This document shows positions 26,283 through 35,567 of a DNA stretch of 64,000 bases, in pieces. The stretch comes from Chryseobacterium viscerum (lineage in GTDB: Bacteria; Bacteroidota; Bacteroidia; Flavobacteriales; Weeksellaceae), in assembly GCF_002899945.2 (NCBI RefSeq), contig NZ_PPEG02000008.1, forward strand, positions 186,001-250,000. The letters are read 5' to 3'. The first letter of the stretch is position 1. Each line of letters opens with the position of its first letter. The position numbers and the translations under genes are program-made. The notes under the pieces were generated by a model. That model ran no database searches, was not told where the DNA came from, and saw only the letters and a list, made by a program, of their open reading frames with translations.

Positions 26283-28751
26283 CTAATTGATTTTGAAGCC
26301 ATTTTCTTCAGCGAAAGATCTCCACTTCTGAAGTTTTTTTTCATTTTTAAATACCGGATCTTCACCGTAGTAGTACACCAAACGCTGAGTAGCATATTCG
26401 TAAGCATTGTAAGCATTAGCCTGTTCGTAGTACTTAATAGCTTTCTTTGCATCGGCTTTTACCCCCATGCCATGTTCGTAGATAATACCGTAATAGATCC
26501 CCGAATAAGACTGATCATAGTCTTTCTTTAAATAGACCAAAAGATTCTTATAGTCTCTTAGCTGGTAATAGATTTCTGAAATTTTATCGTAGTTATAGTA
26601 GTTTTTTTTCTCGGCCTTTTGATAAAAATCCAAAGCTTTATCATAATCCTGTATGACATGTTCTCCAAAATAATACAAATCACCTAAATTGGCAAGCGCC
26701 ATTCCGTCACCAAGCGAAGCGCCTTTTCCGTACGCCTGAATCGCTTTTTTGATATTAAAAGCATATCCGGTTCCGTTGTGGTACAAAGCCCCTATATTGT
26801 TCCAGGCTATAGGATGATTTTGCTGTGCCGCTTTTTCGTAATACGCCATCCCTTTTTGTGGGTTAAATAAGGATTCTATTTCAGGATCGGTGAGTAATAT
26901 CCCCATTTCTACCCAACTATCTATATCGTTTTTCTGGGCAGATAGTTCAAACAAGCGAAGCGCTTCCTGATAATTTTGATTTTCTTTTGCGTCAAAAGCC
27001 ATTTTTTTAATGATTTCAACATCCATGAACTGTTCAAAGTTACTACCGGCCTGGTTTTTCCAACGGTTATAAAAGGAAGTAAAATATTCCAAATCTTTTC
27101 CCCGCAATGAATACCGATCCAGATAAATAGGTCCATACTCAGCTGTCTCTACCGGATGAATGCTTCTGTCTTCATTTATTCTAAACATATTAGCCCCTTT
27201 ATACAGAAACAACAACCCTTCTTCCGTTCTATAATTCAAAGGATTAGAAATATAGTCATACAATTCGGCCGACAAATCATTTTCGAAATCAAACAATTGA
27301 TACCCTTCATTTTTCTGGACAGATAAAAATCCGTTTTGCAAATAATGAATCTGTTTAATTTCTGATTGAGGAGCGATTAACCAATTCTCATTGTCTGCAT
27401 CGAAAAGTCCTAATCCGGTTTGGGTTTCCAAGATAAAAGCATTGTTTTTATATCCAATACTTGATTCTGCTTTTACTTTAATAATATATTCATTGTCTAA
27501 CAAAAACCGATGTTTTAAGGCATGATAGATCTTCCAGTTTTTATCTTTACGAACAGCCAGTGCTTCAAAATGATCTATTAAAATCAATTGATCTGCTTCA
27601 TCTATTATAATGCCGCCCTTTTCATCAATCAATCTGCCTTTTTTGTCAAATTTGTTCGGTTTAATCCAAAAACAGGCATTCGTTTTTAAGATACTTCCTT
27701 CTAAAAAATCACCCAAATAGAGTCCTTCTTTTGTATAATACCTGCGTTTGCTGATTCCCTTTTGTTTGGTGAAAAACAACTCTGGGAAATAGTCATATTC
27801 ATAAGGGGTTTCGCTTTCAACAGGAATAATGATACTATTTTCATCGCCATACACTCCAAATTTACCGTCTTTTTCCACCCCTAAAAACCCATAGGCTATT
27901 CTTTCGATTGCATCATAATCAGCGGGAACCAGCCAGGTTTTTGAATACACTTTTAAGATCCCCGATTTCCCGTTCACTTTTACTTCACCCAAAGGTTCCA
28001 GGGCAAAATCGAACACATCAAAAGCTTCTTCATACATTGGAGGAACCAATTCTTTCCCGTCACTTTGCAGGTACCCGAACAGTCCTTCTTTTTGGATCAC
28101 CGATATCCCGTAATGATAGTCTGCTTCAAAAATTTCATCATAAATAGCCGGAGCCAAAATGGTACCTTTTGCATCCTTCAGACCGAATTTTCCGTTTTCT
28201 TCAAATACAGAAGAGGCTATTTTCTTATAAGCAAGTTCCTCAAAATATCCCAGTCCATAATTGATCCAGTCGGTTTGTAAAATATCGAGAAATGAAGAAT
28301 AGCCTGTACGCGAAAACAAGGAATCTAATAATGAAAGATTCTGAGTTTCCACCGCTTTTTTATACAGCTTGTTTTTCTGTTGAATTTCCACCAGCCATTC
28401 CTTTGCCTGTACTTTATGCTTTTCTTCATTCATATTGAACACATCTGTGGCATTCAGCACGAAGGAATCATAAGGCAAAGCCTCCAGGAACTCAAACATT
28501 TTATTGACAGGTTCGTAGTAAGCTTTTTTGTAATGCAGTTGGTAGGTATCAGCCAGTAAATTGAAAAAATAACGCAGGTGAACAATTCCTTGTTCTTTAT
28601 TAGAGAAAAACTCAACGTCTTCCACTGTGATATCTTCTGAAATAAGAGGATACAGCAATAATGGAATTTCATAGTTCCACTCGCCTAAATAAGTTTCGAA
28701 CGATTGATCTGTTTTCTGATCGTAATTGTATAGATAAATACGGTGTGCCAT
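26283..28751 (-). CDS. WG-repeat and SEL1-repeat protein
   Basis: This 822-residue cytosolic protein has several WG-type beta repeats in its middle (for example GKFGLKDAKGTILAP, GLFGYLQSDGKELVPP, GKFGVYGDENSIIIP; about 190-330) and SEL1-like helical repeats near the C-terminus (GMAYYEKAAQQNHPIAWNNI, KAIQAYGKGASLGDGMALA, KAIKYYEQANAYNAYEY; about 640-800). Both are interaction scaffolds. It is the last gene of a four-gene minus-strand unit (31255 to 26283). The precise role is unknown; similar repeat proteins often sit beside secretion or toxin/immunity genes, but no toxin is visible here. Confidence 0.8.
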   Translation of the reverse strand: MAHRIYLYNYDQKTDQSFETYLGEWNYEIPLLLYPLISEDITVEDVEFFSNKEQGIVHLRYFFNLLADTYQLHYKKAYYEPVNKMFEFLEALPYDSFVLNATDVFNMNEEKHKVQAKEWLVEIQQKNKLYKKAVETQNLSLLDSLFSRTGYSSFLDILQTDWINYGLGYFEELAYKKIASSVFEENGKFGLKDAKGTILAPAIYDEIFEADYHYGISVIQKEGLFGYLQSDGKELVPPMYEEAFDVFDFALEPLGEVKVNGKSGILKVYSKTWLVPADYDAIERIAYGFLGVEKDGKFGVYGDENSIIIPVESETPYEYDYFPELFFTKQKGISKRRYYTKEGLYLGDFLEGSILKTNACFWIKPNKFDKKGRLIDEKGGIIIDEADQLILIDHFEALAVRKDKNWKIYHALKHRFLLDNEYIIKVKAESSIGYKNNAFILETQTGLGLFDADNENWLIAPQSEIKQIHYLQNGFLSVQKNEGYQLFDFENDLSAELYDYISNPLNYRTEEGLLFLYKGANMFRINEDRSIHPVETAEYGPIYLDRYSLRGKDLEYFTSFYNRWKNQAGSNFEQFMDVEIIKKMAFDAKENQNYQEALRLFELSAQKNDIDSWVEMGILLTDPEIESLFNPQKGMAYYEKAAQQNHPIAWNNIGALYHNGTGYAFNIKKAIQAYGKGASLGDGMALANLGDLYYFGEHVIQDYDKALDFYQKAEKKNYYNYDKISEIYYQLRDYKNLLVYLKKDYDQSYSGIYYGIIYEHGMGVKADAKKAIKYYEQANAYNAYEYATQRLVYYYGEDPVFKNEKKLQKWRSFAEENGFKIN

Positions 28752-28772
28752 TAGATATACTACGTGTGGTTT

Positions 28773-29990
28773 TTAACAGTTATAATACGCTTCAGGGATT
28801 TTAACTGACTTTTTTGTCATTAGTTCTAATTGCTTAGCAAACTGGTCGAAGAAATAGGTATCCTCTATAAAAACGTACAGATCGTCTTCTGTTTTAAGAT
28901 GAACCATAAAATCTGAATATCCGGACCCTTTTGCGGGAAGAACATTCTGAAATGAAAAATATGTAATTTTTTCAAGGTCTAAAATCAATGCAGTATCTGT
29001 TCCCGTAAATCCAATTTTATTATTAACACTGTCGAGCCAGATACCACTTTTCTCTTTCAGTAATTCCTTTACTTTTAATGGAATATGTTTTACTTCATCA
29101 TGATCAATATACTTGACTTTCATATCCAATGTAGTATGGAAGGATAGTAATTCGGATATTTCCATCACTTCTTCATATTCTTTATTTTCTAAAAAGCTCT
29201 TGTATTCCCGCTTGTTATAGAAATGAAGCGATGTACTTCCATCGTCATACGCATACGCTTTATCATAGGTATAACAAATAGACGCATTTATACCCTGTGC
29301 CAAGGCAAATTGAAGATAACATTGATCGTCTCTTTCATAACCGTATTGATGAATATCCACATCGTCACCAATCCATAGTTCGCGTAGTTTTTTGTAACTC
29401 TCATCAGTATTTGTTTCATCGTACAGATCTACGAAAAACTCCTGTACAGGGCGATTAATACTGACATTGTCTGCATATACTTCCAATTGATCAATAAGGA
29501 TTCCTTCTATTCTAACCGGATATTTGAATCTTAAATATTTAGCACCGAAATCGGTAAAATAAACTTCTATACAACCCAATGCTTCCAACTGCTCGTAAGT
29601 AGTATCCCAGGATATCATCTGTTTGGGCTCTGTATATACTTCGTAGCCAAAATCACCATCATTCAGATACTCGTCCAGGATCTGATAATTCCGGGGCATT
29701 TTTTTCGCCCAAATTTTCACTTTCTCATCTTCTTTTCTTGCCTTACATACAGCAAAAAAAGTTTCGTTATCAAAACGAAACCTATCTGACAGTTCGTGAT
29801 ACACTTCTTCAAACCCCTGTAATTCAGTAGATATATAATGTTGATGATCTGCAAAAACAAACAGAAAAGGTACATTTCCTAAAACCTGTACATAAGCATA
29901 TTTTAATGAGTGAATGCTTGCATTTTCGATATTGCCATGATCTTTGTAAAAAAGTCTATCTCCTTCTATCCAGGTTTCTTTATTTTCCAT
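28773..29990 (-). CDS. Hypothetical cytosolic protein
   Basis: The 405-residue protein has no signal peptide or membrane segment and is acidic and rich in Tyr/Asp. Its N-terminus (GDRLFYKDHGNIENASIHSLKYAYVQV) and C-terminus (FVHLKTEDDLYVFIEDTYFFDQFAKQL-like) look like two related PH-like halves, but this is impression only. It lies 21 bp upstream of the WG/SEL1 gene in the same transcript. Function unknown. Confidence 0.6.
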   Translation of the reverse strand: MENKETWIEGDRLFYKDHGNIENASIHSLKYAYVQVLGNVPFLFVFADHQHYISTELQGFEEVYHELSDRFRFDNETFFAVCKARKEDEKVKIWAKKMPRNYQILDEYLNDGDFGYEVYTEPKQMISWDTTYEQLEALGCIEVYFTDFGAKYLRFKYPVRIEGILIDQLEVYADNVSINRPVQEFFVDLYDETNTDESYKKLRELWIGDDVDIHQYGYERDDQCYLQFALAQGINASICYTYDKAYAYDDGSTSLHFYNKREYKSFLENKEYEEVMEISELLSFHTTLDMKVKYIDHDEVKHIPLKVKELLKEKSGIWLDSVNNKIGFTGTDTALILDLEKITYFSFQNVLPAKGSGYSDFMVHLKTEDDLYVFIEDTYFFDQFAKQLELMTKKSVKIPEAYYNC

Positions 29991-30036
29991 TTACTGTTCT
30001 TTTGATATAGGTTGTAATGCTGAATTCTTTATTAGA

Positions 30037-30801
30037 TTAAGTATACTCAAAACAGATCACTGCCTTTTTTAATTCTTTATCGTAAAATAAATATAACTGG
30101 TCTGCTGCCCATTTTTGAAAATCGTAACCTTCTAAACATCCAATATAATCCATCAGTTCTGTCTCGTTTTTATAAGGTTTTTTTATCAGGTTACATCCCG
30201 AAAACTGACATGATTCAAAAGGGAGTTTATCGGAATTTATCTCATCAAAGACACCTGCTATTTTCCCTTGAATTCTTTCCTTCAGATAATCACTAGGCTT
30301 ATCATTTTCGAGATCCTCTACCGTCAATTGACGCAATCTTTCTAATCTTCTTATATCTTCTACCTCCAATCCCGGTCTGTTAAAATCTTTATCATACAGT
30401 TTTCCATTTTTATTGAAGTATGCTTTTAACAAAGAATACATGGCGCTATTCACACTGTATTCAATTTCTTCTTCCGTATATTGATCGCCGTAGTTGGCGG
30501 GATCAATTTCTTTGGAAATAGTAAAATATTTCCAATCGGCATCGAATTTATATTTGCCATCCATAACATCGAAGCCAATCATATCTTCTTTTGTAAACCG
30601 GGTGTGATATTGCGAAGTAGCATCACCTATTTGCCCATCAAAGAGTTCTTTTACCGACACAATATGCAGCCACTGATCTTCTGATGGATCAATAATTTTT
30701 AAATTAATTGAACAAATGGGAAGGAAATATTTTTTATGATTCTCAATATCATCATAAAATACGTCTTCGTACTCCGGAAAAATTTTTATTAAGTCTGTCA
30801 T
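30037..30801 (-). CDS. Hypothetical cytosolic protein
   Basis: The 254-residue acidic protein has no signal peptide. It contains a Cys pair in the motif ESCQFSGCNL at about residues 198-207 and a C-terminal aromatic segment (KWAADQLYLFYDKE). No family was recognised. It lies 46 bp from its downstream neighbour and 1 bp from the upstream lipoprotein gene, so it belongs to the four-gene operon. Confidence 0.6.
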   Translation of the reverse strand: MTDLIKIFPEYEDVFYDDIENHKKYFLPICSINLKIIDPSEDQWLHIVSVKELFDGQIGDATSQYHTRFTKEDMIGFDVMDGKYKFDADWKYFTISKEIDPANYGDQYTEEEIEYSVNSAMYSLLKAYFNKNGKLYDKDFNRPGLEVEDIRRLERLRQLTVEDLENDKPSDYLKERIQGKIAGVFDEINSDKLPFESCQFSGCNLIKKPYKNETELMDYIGCLEGYDFQKWAADQLYLFYDKELKKAVICFEYT

Positions 30802-30802
30802 T

Positions 30803-31255
30803 TTATTTTCTTATGAGTTGTAGCTGTTCACCTTCTTTTGCCAAGTTAAAAGACATAGCTTTTGATGGTTTGAAAATTTTTGTTGGAGCTTCACAGGTTC
30901 CCGATTTACTCACACTGTCCACCTCCATTTCTATTTGGTTGGTTTCCGTAAAATAATATTTTCCATACACTTCTGTAAAGCAGTCATTTCCGCATTGCCA
31001 GCTATCATAACTTTTGAATTTTTCTTCATCCAAGAAGTTTACCGCATGGAAATTAAGGATCCATGCAGAATCTATTCTTTTAGACAGAGAATAGGTTTTT
31101 GCGCCTTCTGGAGTAATAAGCCCTCCAACATCTACGATCCAATTCGTGTTTTTCAGGTAATTTGGAAAGTTTGTTTTTTTTCTTTCAGGATTTTTGCAGC
31201 TGAAAACACTTATTATCATGAAACTAAAAAGAACTAAGGTAAGAGTCTTATTCAT
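30803..31255 (-). CDS. Small lipoprotein of unknown function
   Basis: The 150-residue lipoprotein starts MNKTLTLVLFSFMIISVFSC (Cys20). The mature part has a CGNDCFTEVYGKYYF segment with two close Cys and a further Cys near the end. Start 31255 gives a proper lipoprotein signal; an upstream start at 31306 would bury it. It is the first gene of the four-gene unit. Confidence 0.65.
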   Translation of the reverse strand: MNKTLTLVLFSFMIISVFSCKNPERKKTNFPNYLKNTNWIVDVGGLITPEGAKTYSLSKRIDSAWILNFHAVNFLDEEKFKSYDSWQCGNDCFTEVYGKYYFTETNQIEMEVDSVSKSGTCEAPTKIFKPSKAMSFNLAKEGEQLQLIRK

Positions 31256-31313
31256 TCTATCAGCTATTTTATTATTGATATCAATTTGCAAAATGTAGGT
31301 CTGCAAATATGTT

Positions 31314-31469
31314 ATGTCTTCAAAATTAATGATATGGTTTTATAAAACCCGCTATCTGCTTACTTTTACAGCTTCTTCTTCACTCAATTTTATTTGGCTA
31401 TTGTTTTTACCCATCTTTTTTATTGTAGTGTTTGTTCGAAATAAGAATTTATCATTGAATTGGGTGTGA
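31314..31469 (+). CDS. Possible small membrane protein
   Basis: In the 427-bp gap between two minus-strand genes, an ATG at 31314 opens 51 codons. They encode a Phe/Leu/Ile-rich hydrophobic segment (NFIWLLFLPIFFIVVFV) followed by a basic tail (RNKNLSLNW). It could be a single-pass small protein. No promoter or homologue was recognised. The rest of 31470-31682 shows nothing. Confidence 0.3.
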   Translation: MSSKLMIWFYKTRYLLTFTASSSLNFIWLLFLPIFFIVVFVRNKNLSLNWV

Positions 31470-31682
31470 AAAAGAAAGCTATAAAAGTTATACAATTAAG
31501 AAGGTCAAAATTATTAGAGGTTTCACCGCTTTATTTTTAACAAATCTTTGAGCCAAAGATAGTCAATGGTGTCAGATGAAAATATCCCTGATACTGGTGG
31601 TTTTTTAGTTTATTTCATTTTGGGTATCCGTTCTATCTGATACTTATTTTTAATCTGTTCAATGGTAAGAATACTCAGATCA

Positions 31683-33164
31683 TCATTCTTTGTATTCTTT
31701 TCCTGAGTAGATATCAATATAGTAGTATAAATCTTGTCCGGAATTAAGTTTTACCCTCACCAAACCATCCGAATTAATGGATTGATAGGCTTTTGATCCA
31801 ATATTTTTTTTAGTTTTATTATCATAAAGTGTGTACAAACCATCTCTCTCTTTTTGAAGAGCATAGATCTGTTTTTTTATATCCAAAACCGAGACATCGT
31901 TGTATTCAGGCTTTATTTCCCAGCTCTTTTTACTGCTGTTCCACAAGCCTTTTGTTCTCAATTGTTTTTCGTTTTCAATAGGAATAAGGTATAAATCATT
32001 CATTCCCTGATAAGAATTTATTTTCCCGAATTTCCAGGTTTTCTCAATAAATTCATTGGGTAAAATCATTTTTCTATCGGGCCAAATCACATTGCCAAGC
32101 TGATCCAGAACCTTAAAATTATAGGTACCAATAGAATCTGTAACCTCTCCTTTAGTATCGATATATAACCAATCGAAAGCCCAGACATCATGATCGTAAT
32201 TGAAAACACCCAGCAAAAAATAAGGTGAATTGGTAATAGAATACACTAAGGAAGTTTTTTTGATGAAATCAATTTGAGAGGCTGTTGCCTTGGTAATTTC
32301 TTTCGGAAATACTTTTTCATATTGCGGAAAAGGGTAAATATGACCGGTTTTACTATCTGTTAAAAGTTTAGGAACTTCCGGCTCATACCGTTCTTTATTC
32401 ACTTCATTCAATATTATATTTTCATTTCCAAAGCGGATGGAAAGAGTTTCAGTACCTTTTAGTCCGCTGAGAATTGGCTTCTTCTGATTCAGTTCATACA
32501 TTGAAAAATTTGTGTTTGAAGCTTTGAGAAATCGTTTGTTCTCCAATAACTCAGCAATATTATTTTCAATTTTATCTAAGCGGTCTTTTCTCATTTCGTA
32601 AAGGCTTCCGTTCCAAAAAATATGGTTTCCATCTACAGAAACAAAATTCAAGTAGTAATGATCCTCCAGATACGGAACATCTTCATGAAGTAAGATTTGT
32701 TTGGTTTCCAGTACTCCAATCTCAATTTTATGATAGGTTTGTTCTTTCTTGATGTCTCCTCCCATAATATTCCAATCCCATTTCCAGGCAGGCATTTTCT
32801 TTTCGTATTCAATGTCTTTTTTATAAAAGGTAAGTCCATTCACCACATTTAAATTGATTTCGCTGGGTGAAAAATCCAAAACAGTCTTTCCATTTTCATC
32901 GATGACAGCATATTCATTTTTCTGATTTTCAACCACAGCAAAACCGGTAGGTGTAAACACAGATGCATTTTTGAATTTCTGATTGGTGACAGATTTCAAA
33001 CTTATCTTATCTACATAGACAAAATCATGCTGCTTAGTTAAAAACGGAATACTATTTATGGTCTTTGTTTTTGGTGGTGCTAATGAAGAGTTTTCTTTTT
33101 TCTCCTGAGTACAAGCTGCTGTCGAAGCTGCCATAAAAAGGATACTAAATACTATTGTTTTCAA
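31683..33164 (-). CDS. WG-repeat-like lipoprotein
   Basis: The 493-residue protein has a lipobox (ASTAAC, Cys18), a Lys/Pro/Thr linker and repeated beta elements of WG-like type (EYAVIDENGKTVLDF, WLYIDTKGEVTDSIG, KGLWNSSKKSWEIKPEY, LYTLYDNKTKKNIG). It is probably an envelope-anchored beta-repeat protein. It lies near the WG/SEL1 protein but is separated from that operon by 377 bp. Function unknown. Confidence 0.65.
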   Translation of the reverse strand: MKTIVFSILFMAASTAACTQEKKENSSLAPPKTKTINSIPFLTKQHDFVYVDKISLKSVTNQKFKNASVFTPTGFAVVENQKNEYAVIDENGKTVLDFSPSEINLNVVNGLTFYKKDIEYEKKMPAWKWDWNIMGGDIKKEQTYHKIEIGVLETKQILLHEDVPYLEDHYYLNFVSVDGNHIFWNGSLYEMRKDRLDKIENNIAELLENKRFLKASNTNFSMYELNQKKPILSGLKGTETLSIRFGNENIILNEVNKERYEPEVPKLLTDSKTGHIYPFPQYEKVFPKEITKATASQIDFIKKTSLVYSITNSPYFLLGVFNYDHDVWAFDWLYIDTKGEVTDSIGTYNFKVLDQLGNVIWPDRKMILPNEFIEKTWKFGKINSYQGMNDLYLIPIENEKQLRTKGLWNSSKKSWEIKPEYNDVSVLDIKKQIYALQKERDGLYTLYDNKTKKNIGSKAYQSINSDGLVRVKLNSGQDLYYYIDIYSGKEYKE

Positions 33165-33353
33165 GTTTTCGAAATTTTATTGATCATCTTAATCAATATT
33201 AGAGAGAATCGAAGGATAAGACAATCCCGATTATCAGCTATATTTCATGACAGACACGATGCATTTCAACTAATATTACCTGTATATTATTATTGTTTAA
33301 AAATTCTTAATCAATTATTATCTTACATCAATATGTAGTGAAGATTTTCTATC

Positions 33354-33361
33354 TACATTTG
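33354..33361 (+). promoter_or_regulatory. -7 promoter element TACATTTG
   Basis: TACATTTG matches TAnnTTTG, 51 bp before the alpha/beta hydrolase start. Confidence 0.5.
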
Positions 33362-33412
33362 TGAATATAAAAAAGTCAAATACACTATTTATTAATCATT
33401 AAAAAAGAAACA

Positions 33413-34234
33413 ATGAGCACACTTACATTAAAAGACGGAACAGAAATTTATTACAAAGATTGGGGAAAAGGACAAACGATTTTCTTCCATCACGGATGGC
33501 CGCTATCAAGTGACGACTGGGATGCACAGATGTTCTTTTTCTTAGAAAAGGGATACAGAGTAATTGCTCATGACAGAAGAGGACACGGAAGATCTGAACA
33601 AACTCCTTACGGACATGATATGGATACTTATGCTTCTGACGTAGCAGAAATAGTTGCCGCATTGGATCTAAAAGATGTCATCCATGTAGGACATTCTACA
33701 GGAGGTGGTGAAGTCATCCGATATGTAGCAAAACACGGTAACGGAAGAGTTTCAAAAGCCGTTCTGATAAGTGCAGTTACTCCTATTATGGTTCAGAATG
33801 AGAATAATCCGAATGGAGTTCCTATTTTGGTTTTTGATGATATCCGAAATAATACAGCTAATCACAGACAACAATTCTTCATTGATATTACCTTCCCTTT
33901 TTACGGTTACAACAGAGAAGGGGCCAATATTTCTGAAGGAATCCAGAGAAACTGGTGGAGACAGGGAATGAGCGGTTCTATTAAAGCGCATTATGACTGT
34001 GTCAAAGCTTTTTCTGAAACAGACTTCACGGAGGATCTTAAAAGCGTAGAGGTACCGGTGCTTGTTATGCATGGTGAAGATGATCAGATAGTCCCTTTTG
34101 AAACAACGGGTAAAGTAGCCGCTACCCTTCTTAAAAACGGAAAGCTTATCTCGTATCCTGGTTTCCCACACGGTATGCCGACAACGGAAGCTGAAACGAT
34201 CAACAAAGATCTTTTAGAATTCTTCAAATCATAG
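33413..34234 (+). CDS. Alpha/beta hydrolase, non-heme chloroperoxidase-like
   Basis: This 273-residue enzyme shows the cofactor-free haloperoxidase/esterase layout: FFHHGWPLSSDDWDAQ (oxyanion-hole region), HDRRGHGRS, nucleophile elbow GHSTGGGE (Ser95), catalytic Asp in MHGEDDQIVPF and catalytic His in FPHGMPTTEA. It probably acts as an esterase or perhydrolase in the cytosol. It has its own promoter and a strong terminator. The natural substrate is unknown. Confidence 0.9.
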   Translation: MSTLTLKDGTEIYYKDWGKGQTIFFHHGWPLSSDDWDAQMFFFLEKGYRVIAHDRRGHGRSEQTPYGHDMDTYASDVAEIVAALDLKDVIHVGHSTGGGEVIRYVAKHGNGRVSKAVLISAVTPIMVQNENNPNGVPILVFDDIRNNTANHRQQFFIDITFPFYGYNREGANISEGIQRNWWRQGMSGSIKAHYDCVKAFSETDFTEDLKSVEVPVLVMHGEDDQIVPFETTGKVAATLLKNGKLISYPGFPHGMPTTEAETINKDLLEFFKS

Positions 34235-34269
34235 TTTTAAAAGACGAAGTTAAATAGCTTATTATTATA

Positions 34270-34305
34270 AAAAGGCAAACCCGTATTGATACAGGTTTGC
34301 CTTTT
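34270..34305 (+). terminator. Terminator after alpha/beta hydrolase
   Basis: AAAAGGCAAACC pairs with GGTTTGCCTTTT around a GTAT/ATAC inner stem. Confidence 0.8.
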
Positions 34306-34374
34306 AAATTTCATGATAAGAATCCCTCTACAGATACAGATTAAAATTTACTTTCACGTGTCACATTTTTTTCG

Positions 34375-34382
34375 TAATTTTG
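34375..34382 (+). promoter_or_regulatory. -7 promoter element TAATTTTG for rpmI-rplT
   Basis: TAATTTTG lies 75 bp before the rpmI ATG. It shows that rpmI-rplT has its own promoter here, as expected if it was separated from infC. Confidence 0.55.
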
Positions 34383-34457
34383 CAAACTATTATTCCTAAT
34401 GTCCTTAGGGGTAACCAATACAGATATTGATAACAAAAACAATAAAAAAGCAAAACA

Positions 34458-34655
34458 ATGCCAAAATTAAAAACGAAATCAGGTGCTAAAAAGCGTTTTG
34501 CTCTTACTGGTTCTGGTAAGATCAAAAGAAAAAATGCTTACAAAAGCCACATCTTAACTAAGAAAGAAACTAAGCAGAAGAGAAATCTTACTACTACTTC
34601 TTACGTAGCTAAAGTGGACGAAAAAAGCGTTCAACGTCAATTAGCAATTAAGTAG
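34458..34655 (+). CDS. rpmI: Large ribosomal subunit protein bL35
   Basis: This 65-residue basic protein carries the L35 signature (MPKLKTKSGAKKRFALTGSG, KRKNAYKSHILTKK). It has the normal length and starts with Met-Pro. It forms a two-gene unit with rplT. Upstream is an independent promoter rather than infC. Confidence 0.98.
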   Translation: MPKLKTKSGAKKRFALTGSGKIKRKNAYKSHILTKKETKQKRNLTTTSYVAKVDEKSVQRQLAIK

Positions 34656-34731
34656 TTTTTATAAATCTATATTCGGTTTATAAGAATTCAAACAAATTCA
34701 ACACTTTAACCCTGAAACGGTGCCACTAAGA

Positions 34732-34745
34732 GCAATATATATTGC
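34732..34745 (+). promoter_or_regulatory. Palindrome in the rpmI-rplT spacer
   Basis: The perfect 14-nt palindrome GCAATATATATTGC lies 28 bp before rplT, followed by CGCCCTTTTC. It could fold in mRNA. L20 binding its own leader is known in other bacteria, but this site is not shown to be one. Confidence 0.3.
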
Positions 34746-34773
34746 CGCCCTTTTCAAAAAAACAATTTAAATT

Positions 34774-35118
34774 ATGCCAAGATCAGTAAATGCCGTAGCT
34801 TCAAGAGCTCGCAGAAAGAAAATTTTTAAGCACGCTAAAGGTTATTTCGGAAGAAGAAAGAACGTTTGGACTGTAGCTAAAAACGCGGTAGAAAAAGCAA
34901 TGCAATATGCTTACCGTGGTAGAAAAGAGAAAAAGAGAAATTTCAGAGCACTTTGGATCACTCGTATCAACGCGGGAGCTAGAGAGCACGGAATGTCTTA
35001 CTCTCAATTTATGGGAACTCTTAAGAAGAACAACATCGAACTAAACAGAAAAGTTTTAGCAGATTTAGCAATGAATCACCCTGAAGCTTTCAAAGCTGTT
35101 GTAGATCAAGTAAAATAA
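34774..35118 (+). CDS. rplT: Large ribosomal subunit protein bL20
   Basis: This 114-residue basic helical protein has the L20 signature (MPRSVNAVASRARRKKIFKHAKGYFGRRK, LWITRINAGAREHGMSYS region). It binds 23S rRNA early in 50S assembly. It follows rpmI by 118 bp and ends at a UUCG-loop terminator. Confidence 0.98.
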   Translation: MPRSVNAVASRARRKKIFKHAKGYFGRRKNVWTVAKNAVEKAMQYAYRGRKEKKRNFRALWITRINAGAREHGMSYSQFMGTLKKNNIELNRKVLADLAMNHPEAFKAVVDQVK

Positions 35119-35147
35119 TGTAGAATAGATTTTGTTATCAATATAAG

Positions 35148-35171
35148 TCCCGGGTTCGCCCGGGATTTTTT
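35148..35171 (+). terminator. Terminator with TTCG tetraloop after rplT
   Basis: The 7-bp stem TCCCGGG / CCCGGGA with a TTCG loop is followed by a T-run. Confidence 0.85.
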
Positions 35172-35567
35172 GTTTTTATACTTCTGCTCTACGCGATAAG
35201 ATATATCATAAGACGGGTAGTAAGATTCAACTGCTTTCTTAGACCGATGTCTACTCGACAAGCTCTTTAATTTTTATTTCAAAACCTGTTTTCAGTCAAT
35301 ATATTTTTATATGAATTGACATATCATCAAATGAAAATTTCATATTAAAGATTAAATCACCAAACATTTAACACAATACTAACGAAACTAAAGAAAAAAA
35401 TAAATAAAAACCCAGTATTAAATGAATGAAAATCTAACATTCTAACAAACTGTATAAAATGATATATTATTATTAAAAAAACAATTGAAATCACACGAAT
35501 GAGTACAATCATCAATAATAAATGATGATTTATTGCTATATTAGCAATCTCTAAAGAAAGTATCAAA
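35172..35567. other. AT-rich gap without a visible gene
   Basis: There is no plausible coding frame, RNA gene or clear promoter box. Upstream of 35568 only A/T-rich sequence and short inverted runs are seen. Confidence 0.6.

Noticed and set aside
33752..34171. 139-codon minus-strand frame inside the alpha/beta hydrolase
   Set aside because: It lies wholly within a gene with an intact catalytic triad and shows no domain.
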